Assembly: GCA_050251035.1 (NCBI GenBank)
Contig: JBFWNN010000006.1
Location: forward strand, 49,193 to 113,192
Direction of reading: 5' to 3'
Length of the DNA: 64,000 nucleotides
Source of the DNA: Taklimakanibacter sp050251035
Lineage (GTDB): Bacteria > Pseudomonadota > Alphaproteobacteria > Rhizobiales > Aestuariivirgaceae
Shown here: piece after piece, positions 55,091 through 64,000 of the stretch
Numbering within the stretch: the first letter of the stretch is position 1
Layout: the number at the start of each line of letters is the position of its first letter
The notes under the pieces: model-generated
Databases searched by the model: none
What the model was told of the DNA's origin: nothing
Seen by the model: only the letters and a program-made list of their open reading frames with translations
Made by a program: the position numbers and the translations under genes

Positions 55091-55474
55091 ATGGCGGCGA
55101 GCGCCGAATATCTCGATTTCATCAAGGAACAGCTTTCGAGCTTCGGCCCGGTGACGGCGCGTCGCATGTTCGGCGGCGCCGGCGTCTTCCGCGACGGTCT
55201 CATGTTCGCGCTCATCGCCGACGAGACGCTCTATTTCAAGGCCGACGATGCCTCGCAAGGAGAATTCGAGGCTCGGTCGCTTCCTCCGTTCACCTATGGG
55301 ACGAAAGAAGGCAGAAGGACGATCATGTCCTATTGGCGGGCGCCGGAAGCCTGCCTCGACGACCGTGACGAGATGACCGAATGGGCGCGCAAGGCCTATG
55401 CCGCCGCCTTGCGCGCGCAAAAGCCGGCCAAAGGGCGCGGGCCCGCCCGGCGCACGGCCGTTAAGCGCAAATAA
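55091..55474 (+). CDS. TfoX/Sxy N-terminal-domain protein
   Basis: 127 residues beginning 6 bp after sufA. The TfoX N-domain is clear: FIKEQLSSFGPVTARRMFGGAGVFRDGLMFALIADETLYFKAD (in shorter blocks, residues about 9-52), then SYWRAPEACLDD. The C-terminal 20 residues are Lys/Arg/Ala-rich. In gammaproteobacteria TfoX/Sxy controls competence, but single-domain alphaproteobacterial versions have no proven role. It may be cotranscribed with suf because of the spacing. Confidence 0.9.
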   Translation: MAASAEYLDFIKEQLSSFGPVTARRMFGGAGVFRDGLMFALIADETLYFKADDASQGEFEARSLPPFTYGTKEGRRTIMSYWRAPEACLDDRDEMTEWARKAYAAALRAQKPAKGRGPARRTAVKRK

Positions 55475-55526
55475 CGCTTTTACCCGCTTTTCATAACCGC
55501 CTCGCTAATCTCTTGGCGGAGGGTGG

Positions 55527-56814
55527 ATGTCGGCCAGAAAGCTCATTACGCGCTTGTTCGGCGTCGTCGGCGCGCGCGCCGCGGCGGCGGCCTTTGGCCT
55601 GCTCAGCCAGCTCGCTCTGGCGCGGATGTTCTCACCCGCCGATGTCGGCATCTTCCTGCTCACCACCAGCATCATGGCCTTTGGCAGCCTGTTGATGACG
55701 GGCGGCTATCCGGCCCTGGGCTTCATCTATCTGGCGCGCTACCAGTCGCTGGCGCGCAAGGCGCTGGTCGAGGCCTTCCACGCCGCCGCCTTGCGCACGA
55801 CACTTGTCCTGACCGCCGTCATGGCGGTCGTGGCCGCGATAGCCTATTTCACGCCGGCTCTCGCGGCGATGCGCCAGGCCATTCTCTTCGGCGCGCTCGC
55901 CGCCCCGGGGCTTGCCCTCATCCGCCTCAACAATTCGGCGGCCAACTCGCTGCGTCTCTTCAATCTATCCTACGTGCCCGATTTCGTGCTGCGCAGCGGC
56001 TTGATCTTCCTGGCCATCATGGTGATCATCGCCTTGGCGCCTCAGCCCGAGATGGTCTGGGTATTATGGGCTATCGTCATCTCGACCTATGCCGCCGCCC
56101 TGATCCAGGCCGTCCTGCTCGGGCGCTCCGGCGTGCTGGCGAAAGCCTTCTCCGCAAGGCGGCGCAGCCTGGCCGCGTTCTATCGCCTGAGGGCCGGCGC
56201 TCTCCTGGTCGGCGCCTTCGTCTCGGTGGCCTTCGCTGAAATCGTGACCCTCGTTGCCGGTCTCCTCTTGCCGCCTGCCGACGTGGCGGTGGTGGGCATC
56301 GCCGTCCGGCTTGCCTCGATCGCGGGTTTTGTCGTCCAGACGATGCAGGTCATCGCCATCCCGGATTTGACCGACACGATGACCAAGGGCACGCACGCTG
56401 CCGCCGATCGTCTGATGCGGCGGACCAATCTGGCCAATTTCGCGCTGATGGCGATGGCGATCCTCGCCACGCTGGTGCTGGGCGATTGGGCCTTGTCGCT
56501 GTTCGGCACCGACTATCAGGCCGGCAAATGGGTATTGATCCTGTTCCTGCTCAGCCAGACGGTGCGGTCAGCCGGGACGATGAACAATCATCTCCTGTCG
56601 CTCGGCGGACACCAGTCGCGCACCGCCGTCGTCTGCGCCATCTCGCTGGTCGTGCTTTTCGGCGCCGCCGCCGGGCTCACGCCATATCTCGGGATCGACG
56701 GCATTGGCTTTGCCACCTTGGCGGCCGAATGCGTCTGGGCGGTAGGCCTCGCCGTGTCGGCCCAGTCACTGACCGGCCGGCGCGGCGATCTTCTGGCAGG
56801 CTTCGGTTCGCGGA

Positions 56815-56822
<8 letters not shown>
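55527..56822 (+). CDS. Oligosaccharide flippase / polysaccharide biosynthesis protein (Wzx-like)
   Basis: 431 residues with about twelve to fourteen hydrophobic segments. The N-terminus (FGVVGARAAAAAFGLLSQLALARMFSPADVGIF) is the usual opening of the Wzx/RfbX branch of the MOP exporter superfamily, which flips polyprenyl-linked sugars across the inner membrane. No glycosyltransferases or polymerase are adjacent, so the glycan is unknown. The 3' end overlaps the convergent helicase gene by 8 bp. Start ATG 55527 is preceded by GGCGGAGGG. Confidence 0.9.
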
Positions 56823-58257
<1,435 letters not shown>

Positions 58258-58654
58258 GGAAAGTCAAAAAACCGATCTGGCGAGGGTGTTGTTGATTAGT
58301 GTGTCGAAAGCATCCGTTCGGACTCGCCATATCAGCGGATGCATGAAATGTGCCCGGAAAATAAGTAGAATCTCATAAAAGTCAAATGACGGTCTCCTGC
58401 GGCATTTTAACTTTATCATTATGGAGACACAAAAATGGGCAGTCTTCTCAAAAGGCTGCCCAAAGTTCATACGCCAGGGAGGTTACAGACACCAGATCAG
58501 CGGAACTAATAGGTCCAGTATGCCTGATTCTTTCGTTCAGGGCACCCACGAATTGTATCGCATCAGGCACATTTCCGGATCAATTTGATCCAGGTACGAA
58601 AGGCTCTATGGTCGGCCAACCCGTGACTTAGGCATTGAACAGAGCAGCAGCAAC
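58258..58654. other. AT-richer region upstream of rhlE with stem-loops
   Basis: This 397-base gap between two divergent genes is clearly lower in GC than its surroundings. It contains GTCTCC (58392-58397) and its complement GGAGAC (58423-58428), and the terminator-like hairpin at 58431-58462 on the minus strand. Small open frames here lack ribosome sites and conservation. A TTGACT hexamer on the minus strand near 58380 may belong to the rhlE promoter. Confidence 0.5.
58431..58462 (-). terminator. Terminator-like hairpin upstream of rhlE
   Basis: TGGGCAG (58436-58442) pairs with CTGCCCA (58456-58462); on the minus strand the stem is followed by TTTTTG. No annotated minus-strand gene lies immediately upstream, since the next gene to the right is on the plus strand. 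It could end a small RNA transcribed from 58470-58650 or act as an attenuator in a long rhlE leader. Confidence 0.55.
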
Positions 58655-59314
58655 ATGAGTATTTTTCTATCGTTACGTAATATCGGCGTCTCGCTCACCA
58701 TGATGACTTTTGGTTGTGGGCAGGCATTGGCTTTCGAGCCCCCCGTCTTCCCGCTGAACGATGCGCAGCTCAAGGCGTTCGAGGAATATGCCGTCGCCAG
58801 GAGCGAGAAGGCCTTTGCCGCCGGGCCCGACGGGCAGTTCTCGGCACAGACCGGTTTTACCAGCCTGACGATCGCCGTGCGCGAGGCACTCAAAGCATGC
58901 GACGAGGGCGTATCGGACGAGACCAAGCGCTGCATCCTGATTGATCTCAATGGCCAGCGCCTGTCCAACGCCCTGCAGATGGCGCAGCTCTTTCGGGTCG
59001 ATCCCGGCCTGTTCGAGAAGCCGACGAATGTCCCGGACCTGGTGCTCGATGTGGACGCCTGGCGCGCCAAGGAAGGATACCGGGACAAGGCCGAGCACAA
59101 GGCTTTCGCCATAAGCCTCAAGGGGCCCTGGGCGCGGTCCTGGGAAGGCAGCACGCTCGAGGAGGCCGAGAAGGAGGCGCTCGACAGCTGCAACCGCAAT
59201 GACGCGGCGCAAAAGGCGCCGTGCTTCATCCTGATGCGCGACGGAACCGCCGTTCCGGTCGAGCAATTGCAGGCCAACCCTGATCTTTCCGTAGGCGGAC
59301 AAAAGCCTCAATGA
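58655..59314 (+). CDS. Secreted protein with two related Cys-containing repeats, function unknown
   Basis: 219 residues with a signal peptide (hydrophobic segment to GQALAFEP). The mature protein seems to hold two copies of a 70-80-residue unit: the first runs to REALKACDEGVSDETKRCILIDLNG, the second is KAFAISLKGPWARSW followed by KEALDSCNRNDAAQKAPCFILMRDG. Each has the pattern A(L)--C---------C-(I)-(L/M)--(N/D)G, i.e. two cysteines 10-11 residues apart, probably a disulphide, reminiscent of DUF4189-type periplasmic domains. I cannot name the family with confidence. Periplasmic or outer-surface location is likely. Confidence 0.75.
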   Translation: MSIFLSLRNIGVSLTMMTFGCGQALAFEPPVFPLNDAQLKAFEEYAVARSEKAFAAGPDGQFSAQTGFTSLTIAVREALKACDEGVSDETKRCILIDLNGQRLSNALQMAQLFRVDPGLFEKPTNVPDLVLDVDAWRAKEGYRDKAEHKAFAISLKGPWARSWEGSTLEEAEKEALDSCNRNDAAQKAPCFILMRDGTAVPVEQLQANPDLSVGGQKPQ

Positions 59315-59530
59315 GGCTGACCAAATAGTGGCTAGACGGGCTGATCAGGTCCGGAACGCCACCGGCGAGGCCTCTAATGTTCATGATTTCCTAACCATCA
59401 CCAGGCAAGCCGCGCTGGCCGGACCATGATCCGCAACTCTTGGCATTCCCCTTGCAAAGTTAACGACCACGACGCCGTTGGTGACCGCCTGAGACGTTAA
59501 CTGTGTCGAAATGGTTAAGGGAAGCCTTTT

Positions 59531-60811
59531 GTGACGAATATTCAGCGACGCCCTATGGATATGGGGCAATGGTCGGCTTCGGGCGCCAGCGGCGCCCTCA
59601 TGGGGCTTGAGACGGGTAGTGAGTTGGGTGAGACGGACCAGCCGTTGGGCGCGATCATCTTCGGCGGGACTCATGGCAGCCTCTCCGTCGCCCGCAGCCT
59701 CGGCCGCCGCGGCATCCCCGTATGGCTCATCGAGACCGGGCGCGGCGTCGCCGGCTTCTCGCGCTATGTTCAGAAGCGCCTGCGCTGGGACGGACCGGAC
59801 AGCGCCGGCGCCGTCGACTGGCTGATCGACCTTGCCGACCGCCATGGATTGGGCCGCTGGCTGCTCTACCCGGCGGCGGATCCCGAAACCCATTTCGTCG
59901 CGGCGAACCACGAGAGATTGTCGGTCCGCTTCCGGGTGAACACCATGCCGTGGCGCATCCTCGAGACGGCTCAGGACAAGTCGCTTCTCTACAAGCGGGC
60001 CGCCGAACTGGGCCTCGCCTATCCCAAGAGCTATATGCCCGACGCCGAAACGGGGGCGGGGCCCAGCCCTGAACGCTTTCCGGTCGTCATCAAGCCGGCC
60101 ATGCGTGAGAGCGACAATCCCTTGACCACCGCCAAGGCTTGGCGCGCGGATGACGCGCAAAGCTATGCGCGTCTCTATAATGAGGCGCGCAAATACCTGC
60201 CGGCCGAAGATATCGTCGTCCAGGAGATGATCCCCGGGGGCGGCGAGGTGCAGTTCTCCTATGCCGCCCTTTGGCATCGCGGACGGCCGGTCGCCTCCAT
60301 GGTGACGCGGCGCACCCGCCAATATGCGGTCGTCTTCGGCACCGGCACGTTCGTCGAGACGATCGACAAGCCAGAGATCGAGGATGTCGCGGTCCGTCTC
60401 CTCAAATCCTTCGCCTATCACGGCCTGGTGGAAGTCGAGTTCAAGCTCGATACGCGCGATGGCCAATACAAGGTCCTCGATGCCAACACCCGCACCTGGG
60501 CCTGGATCGGGCTCGGCGAGCCCGCTGGAGTCGATTTCCCGTGGCTTGCCTGGCGCATGGAGATGGGCGACGTGCCGGAGCTGAAGCGCGGCCGGGCCGG
60601 CGCCAGCTGGCGGCATCTGCCGCGCGACATACTGGCCGGACTGCATGAGGTCAGGAGCGGCCGCATGAGCGCCGGCGCCCTGGTCGATTCTCTGCTGCGT
60701 AAATCGACCGGCGCCGTCCTTGCCTTCGACGATCCGGTGCCGGCATTTGTCGATGTGCCGCTGGTGACGCCGCGGCTGCTGCGGCGCGTGATGAGGCGGT
60801 TGGCGGGCTGA
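59531..60811 (+). CDS. ATP-grasp carboxylate-amine ligase-like protein
   Basis: 426 residues from GTG 59531, with AAGGGAAG eight bases upstream. After about 38 polar residues comes a Rossmann-like pre-ATP-grasp unit (AIIFGGTHGSLSVARSLGRRGIPVWLIE cited in part), then an ATP-grasp domain: FPVVIKPAMRES (P-loop-like Lys), DIVVQEMIPGGGEVQFSYAAL, VEVEFKLDTRDG and KVLDANTRTWAWIGL, where the Glu/Asp and Asn ligate magnesium. Such enzymes join a carboxylate to an amine through an acyl phosphate; members of this branch occur with exopolysaccharide or surface-glycan genes. Substrates unknown. Convergent with the following unknown pair. Confidence 0.85.
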   Translation: MTNIQRRPMDMGQWSASGASGALMGLETGSELGETDQPLGAIIFGGTHGSLSVARSLGRRGIPVWLIETGRGVAGFSRYVQKRLRWDGPDSAGAVDWLIDLADRHGLGRWLLYPAADPETHFVAANHERLSVRFRVNTMPWRILETAQDKSLLYKRAAELGLAYPKSYMPDAETGAGPSPERFPVVIKPAMRESDNPLTTAKAWRADDAQSYARLYNEARKYLPAEDIVVQEMIPGGGEVQFSYAALWHRGRPVASMVTRRTRQYAVVFGTGTFVETIDKPEIEDVAVRLLKSFAYHGLVEVEFKLDTRDGQYKVLDANTRTWAWIGLGEPAGVDFPWLAWRMEMGDVPELKRGRAGASWRHLPRDILAGLHEVRSGRMSAGALVDSLLRKSTGAVLAFDDPVPAFVDVPLVTPRLLRRVMRRLAG

Positions 60812-60814
60812 CGC

Positions 60815-61123
60815 TCACTCGGTCGGCTGCGCTGCGGTCTTTTGCGTGACGGCGTGACGCCAGACTTCCCATTTGACCCGGGCGATCTTGTAGGCATCGA
60901 GAATCGACAGTGCATAGATGAAGAAGCCGCCGGCATAGCGGCCGAGGAACGAGGCCTGCTCGGGGGCGATCTTCGAGGTGGCCCAGCCTATCACGATCGT
61001 GAAGAACAGGAATTGCAAGCCGCGCGCCGGCACGCCGGAAAACACGTGGCCCGATCCGGGCAGCACGATCGCCAGCGCCAGTATGGCGTAGGGATGCATC
61101 GGTTTGGGCGGCGGGTCGGTCAT
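60815..61123 (-). CDS. Small membrane protein of unknown function
   Basis: 102 residues from ATG 61121-61123, overlapping the preceding gene's stop as ATGA. A Pro-rich start (MTDPPPKPMHPYA) precedes two or three hydrophobic segments (AILALAIVLPGSGHVFSG; LQFLFFTIVIGWATS; YAGGFFIYALSILDAYKIAR). The LPGSGHVFSG..RG segment resembles the 'P G.GqfY.g...rG' turn of TM2-like and DUF5683-like small membrane proteins; that is a weak resemblance. Coupled translation links it to the 228-residue gene upstream. Confidence 0.78.
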   Translation of the reverse strand: MTDPPPKPMHPYAILALAIVLPGSGHVFSGVPARGLQFLFFTIVIGWATSKIAPEQASFLGRYAGGFFIYALSILDAYKIARVKWEVWRHAVTQKTAAQPTE

Positions 61124-61806
61124 GCGTTTTTGGTCCAGTCGAGTATGGATTTGCGCAGGGCGATGAGCCGGTCGAGCAAGTTGCGCACCAGCTCGGGATC
61201 GAGCTCGACCTCGCCGAACTCGGCTTGCCGGAAGACCCCATAGCGGGCCCGGTCGGCTTCCGCCACCTGCCAGACGATGCGCAACCCCTTGGGCGTGATC
61301 AGGAGCTCCTTGGCCCAGGGCGCGGAGAAGATAGCGAGATGAGGCGCCACCACGTGATGCGGCAGCACATGGTCGGGATCGTCGGTGCGCACGACCGCGT
61401 AGAGGGGCAGGTCCGGCAGGGAATCGAGGGTGGCAGGGAGGTGGTCGAAATTCGAGAAGGTGGTGGGGCCGGCCGGGCGCATCATGAGATCGAAGGTGGC
61501 CGTGATCGGGAGCGGGTCGGGGATGGTTGCGAGCAGCCACAGCGATGGCAGCTTGCGGACGGCGAGCGTGTCGATGACGGGTTGGAGTCTGACCGGCAGG
61601 CCGCTGTAGCGACCGACGAGCTGGGGATAGCCGACCGCCCCTTCGCCTTCATAGCGGGCATTTTCGATGAGCGGCTTGACCTTGGCGAAGAAGGTTTCGG
61701 GTGCCGCCGCGCGTTTGCGCGCCGCCTGCCGCAGCTTTATGCCGAGACGGATCAGAAGGCCGATGGCGACGGCAATGCCGAGGAAAGTGGTGAGGGTTTC
61801 GAGCAT
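61120..61806 (-). CDS. Membrane-anchored protein of unknown function
   Basis: 228 residues: one N-terminal membrane segment (LTTFLGIAVAIGLLIRLG), a basic stretch, then a soluble alpha/beta domain with YSGLPVRLQPVIDTLAVRKLPSLWLL, APHLAIFSAPWAKELLITPKG and FRQAEFGEVELDPELV. No known catalytic motif is visible. Topology predicts the soluble part in the cytoplasm, given the basic residues just after the membrane segment. It forms an ATGA-overlap pair with the small membrane protein gene downstream, suggesting a two-component membrane complex (inference). Confidence 0.75.
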   Translation of the reverse strand: MLETLTTFLGIAVAIGLLIRLGIKLRQAARKRAAAPETFFAKVKPLIENARYEGEGAVGYPQLVGRYSGLPVRLQPVIDTLAVRKLPSLWLLATIPDPLPITATFDLMMRPAGPTTFSNFDHLPATLDSLPDLPLYAVVRTDDPDHVLPHHVVAPHLAIFSAPWAKELLITPKGLRIVWQVAEADRARYGVFRQAEFGEVELDPELVRNLLDRLIALRKSILDWTKNA

Positions 61807-61815
61807 CGTAAGTGA

Positions 61816-61842
61816 CTATGGCCCGCCAAAGGCGGGCCATAG
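61816..61842. repeat. Perfect 12-bp hairpin between permease and unknown gene
   Basis: CTATGGCCCGCC (61816-61827) and GGCGGGCCATAG (61831-61842) are exact complements around AAA. It lies between the permease stop (minus strand, 61864) and the next start (61806). No T run follows on either side, so it resembles a REP-type palindrome or an mRNA-stabilising stem more than a classical terminator; GC-rich genomes do use such tails. Confidence 0.7.
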
Positions 61843-61863
61843 AGCGTGATTGTCAAGCCTGGC

Positions 61864-63273
61864 TCAATAGCCTTGCGGCTTGGGCCAGGGCATCGTGAAC
61901 TGGTCGCCGCGCCGCACGAACTTGTAGCGGTAGAAATGGAACCAGAGCGACACGATGACATAGAAGAGCACCATCGCGATCAACTGCGAGCCGAAGCCGA
62001 GGAAGATCGCGAAGAAGGTGATGACGCACAGCACGAACAGGCAGGCGGCCGGGATCGGGTGGAACGGATGGGTATATCCGCGCCGGATCGAGCCCAGTGG
62101 CCATTTGTTGCGGAACATCACGATATTGATGCTCATGAAGGTATATTGCAGCACGCCCGACAGGATCGAGAAGGTGATCGCCTGGTTGAGGTCGGCGATG
62201 AAAGCGAAGGCCAAGGCGATCGGCAGCAAGAACAGGATCGACCTGTAGGGTGTGCGGTAGGTCGGGTGCACCGCCGCGAACCATGTCGGCAGATAGCGGT
62301 CGCGGCCGAGCGAGAACCAGGCACGGGCCGCGTCGTTGATGCAGCCATTGGCCGAGGCCACCGCCGACAGCACCGTTCCCCAGAACAGGATGAATTCGAG
62401 CGTCGGGCTTCCCGTGACGCGTGCAGCATCGAAGAGCGGGAAGAAGGTGAAGCCCAAATATTCCCAGGGCAACAGGCTGGCGCAGACATACCAGGTGAGG
62501 GCGGCCGCGATGAGCAGCGTGATGATGCCGGCCATCGTGCCATAGGGCAGGGAACGCGCCGGGGAACGGACTTCCTCAGCGGCCTGGGTCGTGCCCTCGA
62601 TGCCCAGGTAATACCATATGGCGAACTGGAAGGCGGCGATGACGCCGATCCAGCCATAAGGCAGAGCGTTCTGCGGCGTCACGAGTTCGTTGAGCTTGAG
62701 CACCGCGCCCTGACTCCAAGGTTGCACCGAGAAGAACAGGATGACGATCGACAGATAGGCGAGCGCCGTGATGATGAAGTTGACATTGAGCGTCATCAGC
62801 ACGCCGCGGTAGTTGAGCCAGGCGAAGACGACGATGGTGAGCACGACGAAAGCGTGCCGCGTCAGCCCTTCGGTCGCCGCCACCGTGACCATGAGGTCGC
62901 CGACCAGGATGGAGTCGGAGACTTCCAGCATGGTGTAGGCGAAGACGAGGTAGAGCGCGACATTGAAGGCCATCAACGGACCGACGATGTGCTTGGCCTG
63001 CGCATATTGGCCGCCGGCCGCAGCCACCGTCGATGTCACTTCGGAATCGATCATGGCAACGGACGTGTAGAGGATACCGACGAACCAGCAGGTGATGAGG
63101 GCGGCAAGCGCGCCGCCCTTGTCGGCCGAAAAGTTCCAGCCGGTGAATTCACCGACGAGGACGATGCCCACGCCCAGAGCCCAGACATGGGCAGGGCCGA
63201 GCACGCGGAGCAGCGAGATGCGTTGGCCGTTGGCGGGCGTTGCTGTCGCTGCGGCTTGAGCTGCTTGTGACAT
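61864..63273 (-). CDS. APC-superfamily amino acid/amine permease
   Basis: 469 residues with about twelve hydrophobic segments. VWALGVGIVLVGEFTGWNF (first segment with the unwound GxG motif), TSTVAAAGGQYAQA, YLGIEGTTQAAEEVRSPARSLPYG (the conserved E-E region of segment 6) and WFSLGRDRYLPTWFA place it in the APC family, closest in feel to ethanolamine or aromatic amino-acid permeases. Substrate uncertain. It is the last of four minus-strand genes in which the preceding three encode small membrane proteins. Start ATG 63271-63273 is preceded by GAGGGGAAA. Confidence 0.92.
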   Translation of the reverse strand: MSQAAQAAATATPANGQRISLLRVLGPAHVWALGVGIVLVGEFTGWNFSADKGGALAALITCWFVGILYTSVAMIDSEVTSTVAAAGGQYAQAKHIVGPLMAFNVALYLVFAYTMLEVSDSILVGDLMVTVAATEGLTRHAFVVLTIVVFAWLNYRGVLMTLNVNFIITALAYLSIVILFFSVQPWSQGAVLKLNELVTPQNALPYGWIGVIAAFQFAIWYYLGIEGTTQAAEEVRSPARSLPYGTMAGIITLLIAAALTWYVCASLLPWEYLGFTFFPLFDAARVTGSPTLEFILFWGTVLSAVASANGCINDAARAWFSLGRDRYLPTWFAAVHPTYRTPYRSILFLLPIALAFAFIADLNQAITFSILSGVLQYTFMSINIVMFRNKWPLGSIRRGYTHPFHPIPAACLFVLCVITFFAIFLGFGSQLIAMVLFYVIVSLWFHFYRYKFVRRGDQFTMPWPKPQGY

Positions 63274-63284
63274 GGCGTTTCCCC

Positions 63285-63446
63285 TCAGACCTTGTGCTTC
63301 TCTTGGACGGCCTCGATCTCACCCTCGCGCGAGGAGGTCAGTTGCTCCTCGGTGTAGGTCGTGTCGGTCTTGAACCAGTCATAGAGCATCCACAGCGCGA
63401 GAACGGCCGAGATCGCCCAGGCGATGTATGAAAGTGTGAACCACAT
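63285..63446 (-). CDS. 53-residue single-span membrane protein in the permease operon
   Basis: A short frame from ATG 63444-63446 to TGA 63285-63287, 11 bp upstream of the permease start, with a clear AGGAGC ribosome site. Residues 2-22 form one membrane span rich in Trp and Ala (FTLSYIAWAISAVLALWM), then YDWFK and a polar, Glu-rich tail (EEQLTSSREGEIEAVQEKHK). Absence of stop codons, good ribosome site, tight spacing and coherent topology support a real gene. It may be a transporter accessory subunit. Confidence 0.8.
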   Translation of the reverse strand: MWFTLSYIAWAISAVLALWMLYDWFKTDTTYTEEQLTSSREGEIEAVQEKHKV

Positions 63447-63455
63447 GGGCCGCTC

Positions 63456-63836
63456 CTATTTCCTGTCGCCGAATTTCTCGGCAATCACTTCGCGATACTC
63501 CTTGTCGGAAGCACGGAAGAGAAAGACGAAATAGCCGATGAGCACCGCCGCCATGAGGATGAGGCTGAGCCAGTCGATGTTGTAGTGGAAGCGGTTCTGG
63601 ATGATGTCATGCGCGGTTTCGGGCGTGTAGCCGAGCTTTTCCCAGATCGACACCATGGTGGGATTCTGCCCGAGCAGCTCCCAGGTCGGGTTCTCGATCT
63701 TGTCGATTGCTTTGGCGGCGCCGGCGAGGCCGAGCTGAAGTGGCAGCCACAAAGCGCCGAAGATCGCGAGAATCAGGAAGCCGACATCGACGAATTGCAG
63801 CGCCTTGCCTTGTTCGGGTGGTATGTATTTTGCCAT
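63456..63836 (-). CDS. 126-residue two-span membrane protein in the permease operon
   Basis: The ATG at 63834-63836 follows GAGGGAGGG. Two hydrophobic segments, about residues 15-38 (VDVGFLILAIFGALWLPLQL) and 88-108 (WLSLILMAAVLIGYFVFLF), flank a 50-residue polar region with NPTWELLGQNPTMVSIWEKLGY. The C-terminus is charged. I do not recognise a family. It ends 9 bp before the 53-residue gene and starts 11 bp after the upstream partial gene, so all four genes form one operon. Confidence 0.85.
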   Translation of the reverse strand: MAKYIPPEQGKALQFVDVGFLILAIFGALWLPLQLGLAGAAKAIDKIENPTWELLGQNPTMVSIWEKLGYTPETAHDIIQNRFHYNIDWLSLILMAAVLIGYFVFLFRASDKEYREVIAEKFGDRK

Positions 63837-63847
63837 CTTGCCCTCCC

Positions 63848-64000
63848 TCAGATCCGGCCTTGCTTGCGCATGGCGTCGAGATGCTTGATGTCGAGGCCGT
63901 AGATGAATTCCTTGTCCTCGGCATAATGCTTGACCATGGCGGCGATGGCGGCGGTGTTGAAGATCAGGATGGCGGCCGCGCCGATCAGCACGACGATGCG
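63848..64000 (-). CDS. C-terminal part of a further small membrane protein (runs off the window)
   Basis: Reading the minus strand from the window edge, an open frame of 50 residues ends at TGA 63848-63850. It begins in a hydrophobic segment (IVVLIGAAAILIFNTAAIAAM) and continues with a polar tail, KHYAEDKEFIYGLDIKHLD, ending KQGRI. The frame and the 11-bp distance to the next start indicate the first visible gene of the permease operon. Its N-terminus is outside the window. Confidence 0.7.
   Translation of the reverse strand, partial: RIVVLIGAAAILIFNTAAIAAMVKHYAEDKEFIYGLDIKHLDAMRKQGRI

Overview
The window is a high-GC (visually about 62-66%) chromosomal segment of an alphaproteobacterium, most likely order Hyphomicrobiales (Rhizobiales). 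The assignment rests on gene content and order: NDUFA12-like complex I subunit, MlaD, DUF2155, aat-accC-accB-aroQ, DsbA, M48 protease, RNase E with an acidic insertion in its S1 domain, AmiC, PBP1a and prfB in series; a single iscR-iscS-sufBCDS-sufT-sufA operon; and a cobalamin-dependent ribonucleotide reductase. No rRNA, tRNA, CRISPR array, insertion sequence or prophage was seen. Almost everything is intact core-genome coding sequence.

Layout. 1-8.4 kb: the tail of a membrane protein, a 25-residue Lys/Ala histone-like peptide, an OGFr-domain protein, nrdJ (class II RNR) with an NrdR box and DnaA-box-like sites upstream and a terminator downstream, a DUF4173 membrane protein and an S41-like protein lacking the usual Lys. 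8.9-13.3 kb: a DHA2 exporter divergent from a DedA-PAP2-LssY fusion, then the NDUFA12 homologue. 13.5-17.3 kb (+): mlaD, a methyltransferase, DUF2155 and an amidase-signature enzyme in overlapping order. 17.3-25.1 kb (-): aat, accC, accB, aroQ, dsbA-like, M48 protease, rne. 25.6-38.8 kb: amiC, mrcA, prfB (read through a programmed +1 frameshift), a Rieske oxygenase, a YhdP/AsmA-like giant envelope protein, a GST, tyrS (-) and anmK.

38.8-46.8 kb looks more accessory: a two-propeller lectin-like protein of somewhat lower GC; an ECF41 sigma factor with its carboxymuconolactone-decarboxylase partner and a perfect ECF41-type promoter; a katG/oxyR divergent pair; aqpZ. 46.9-55.5 kb is an alpha/beta hydrolase and the complete Fe-S assembly operon, headed by a promoter with a type-1-like IscR dyad and an Irr-like box. 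55.5-64 kb: a Wzx-type flippase, an RhlE-like helicase, a secreted two-repeat protein, an ATP-grasp enzyme, two uncharacterised genes, and an APC permease operon that also encodes three small membrane proteins, the last cut by the window edge.

Physiologically the window combines DNA precursor synthesis, envelope construction and recycling (amiC, mrcA, anmK, mlaD, YhdP-like), fatty-acid initiation, translation termination, and oxidative-stress/iron-sulphur homeostasis (katG-oxyR, ECF41-CMD, iscR-suf). The least explained elements are the double-propeller protein, the permease with small-protein partners, the membrane protein wedged between sufB and sufC, and two orphan terminators that may end small RNAs.
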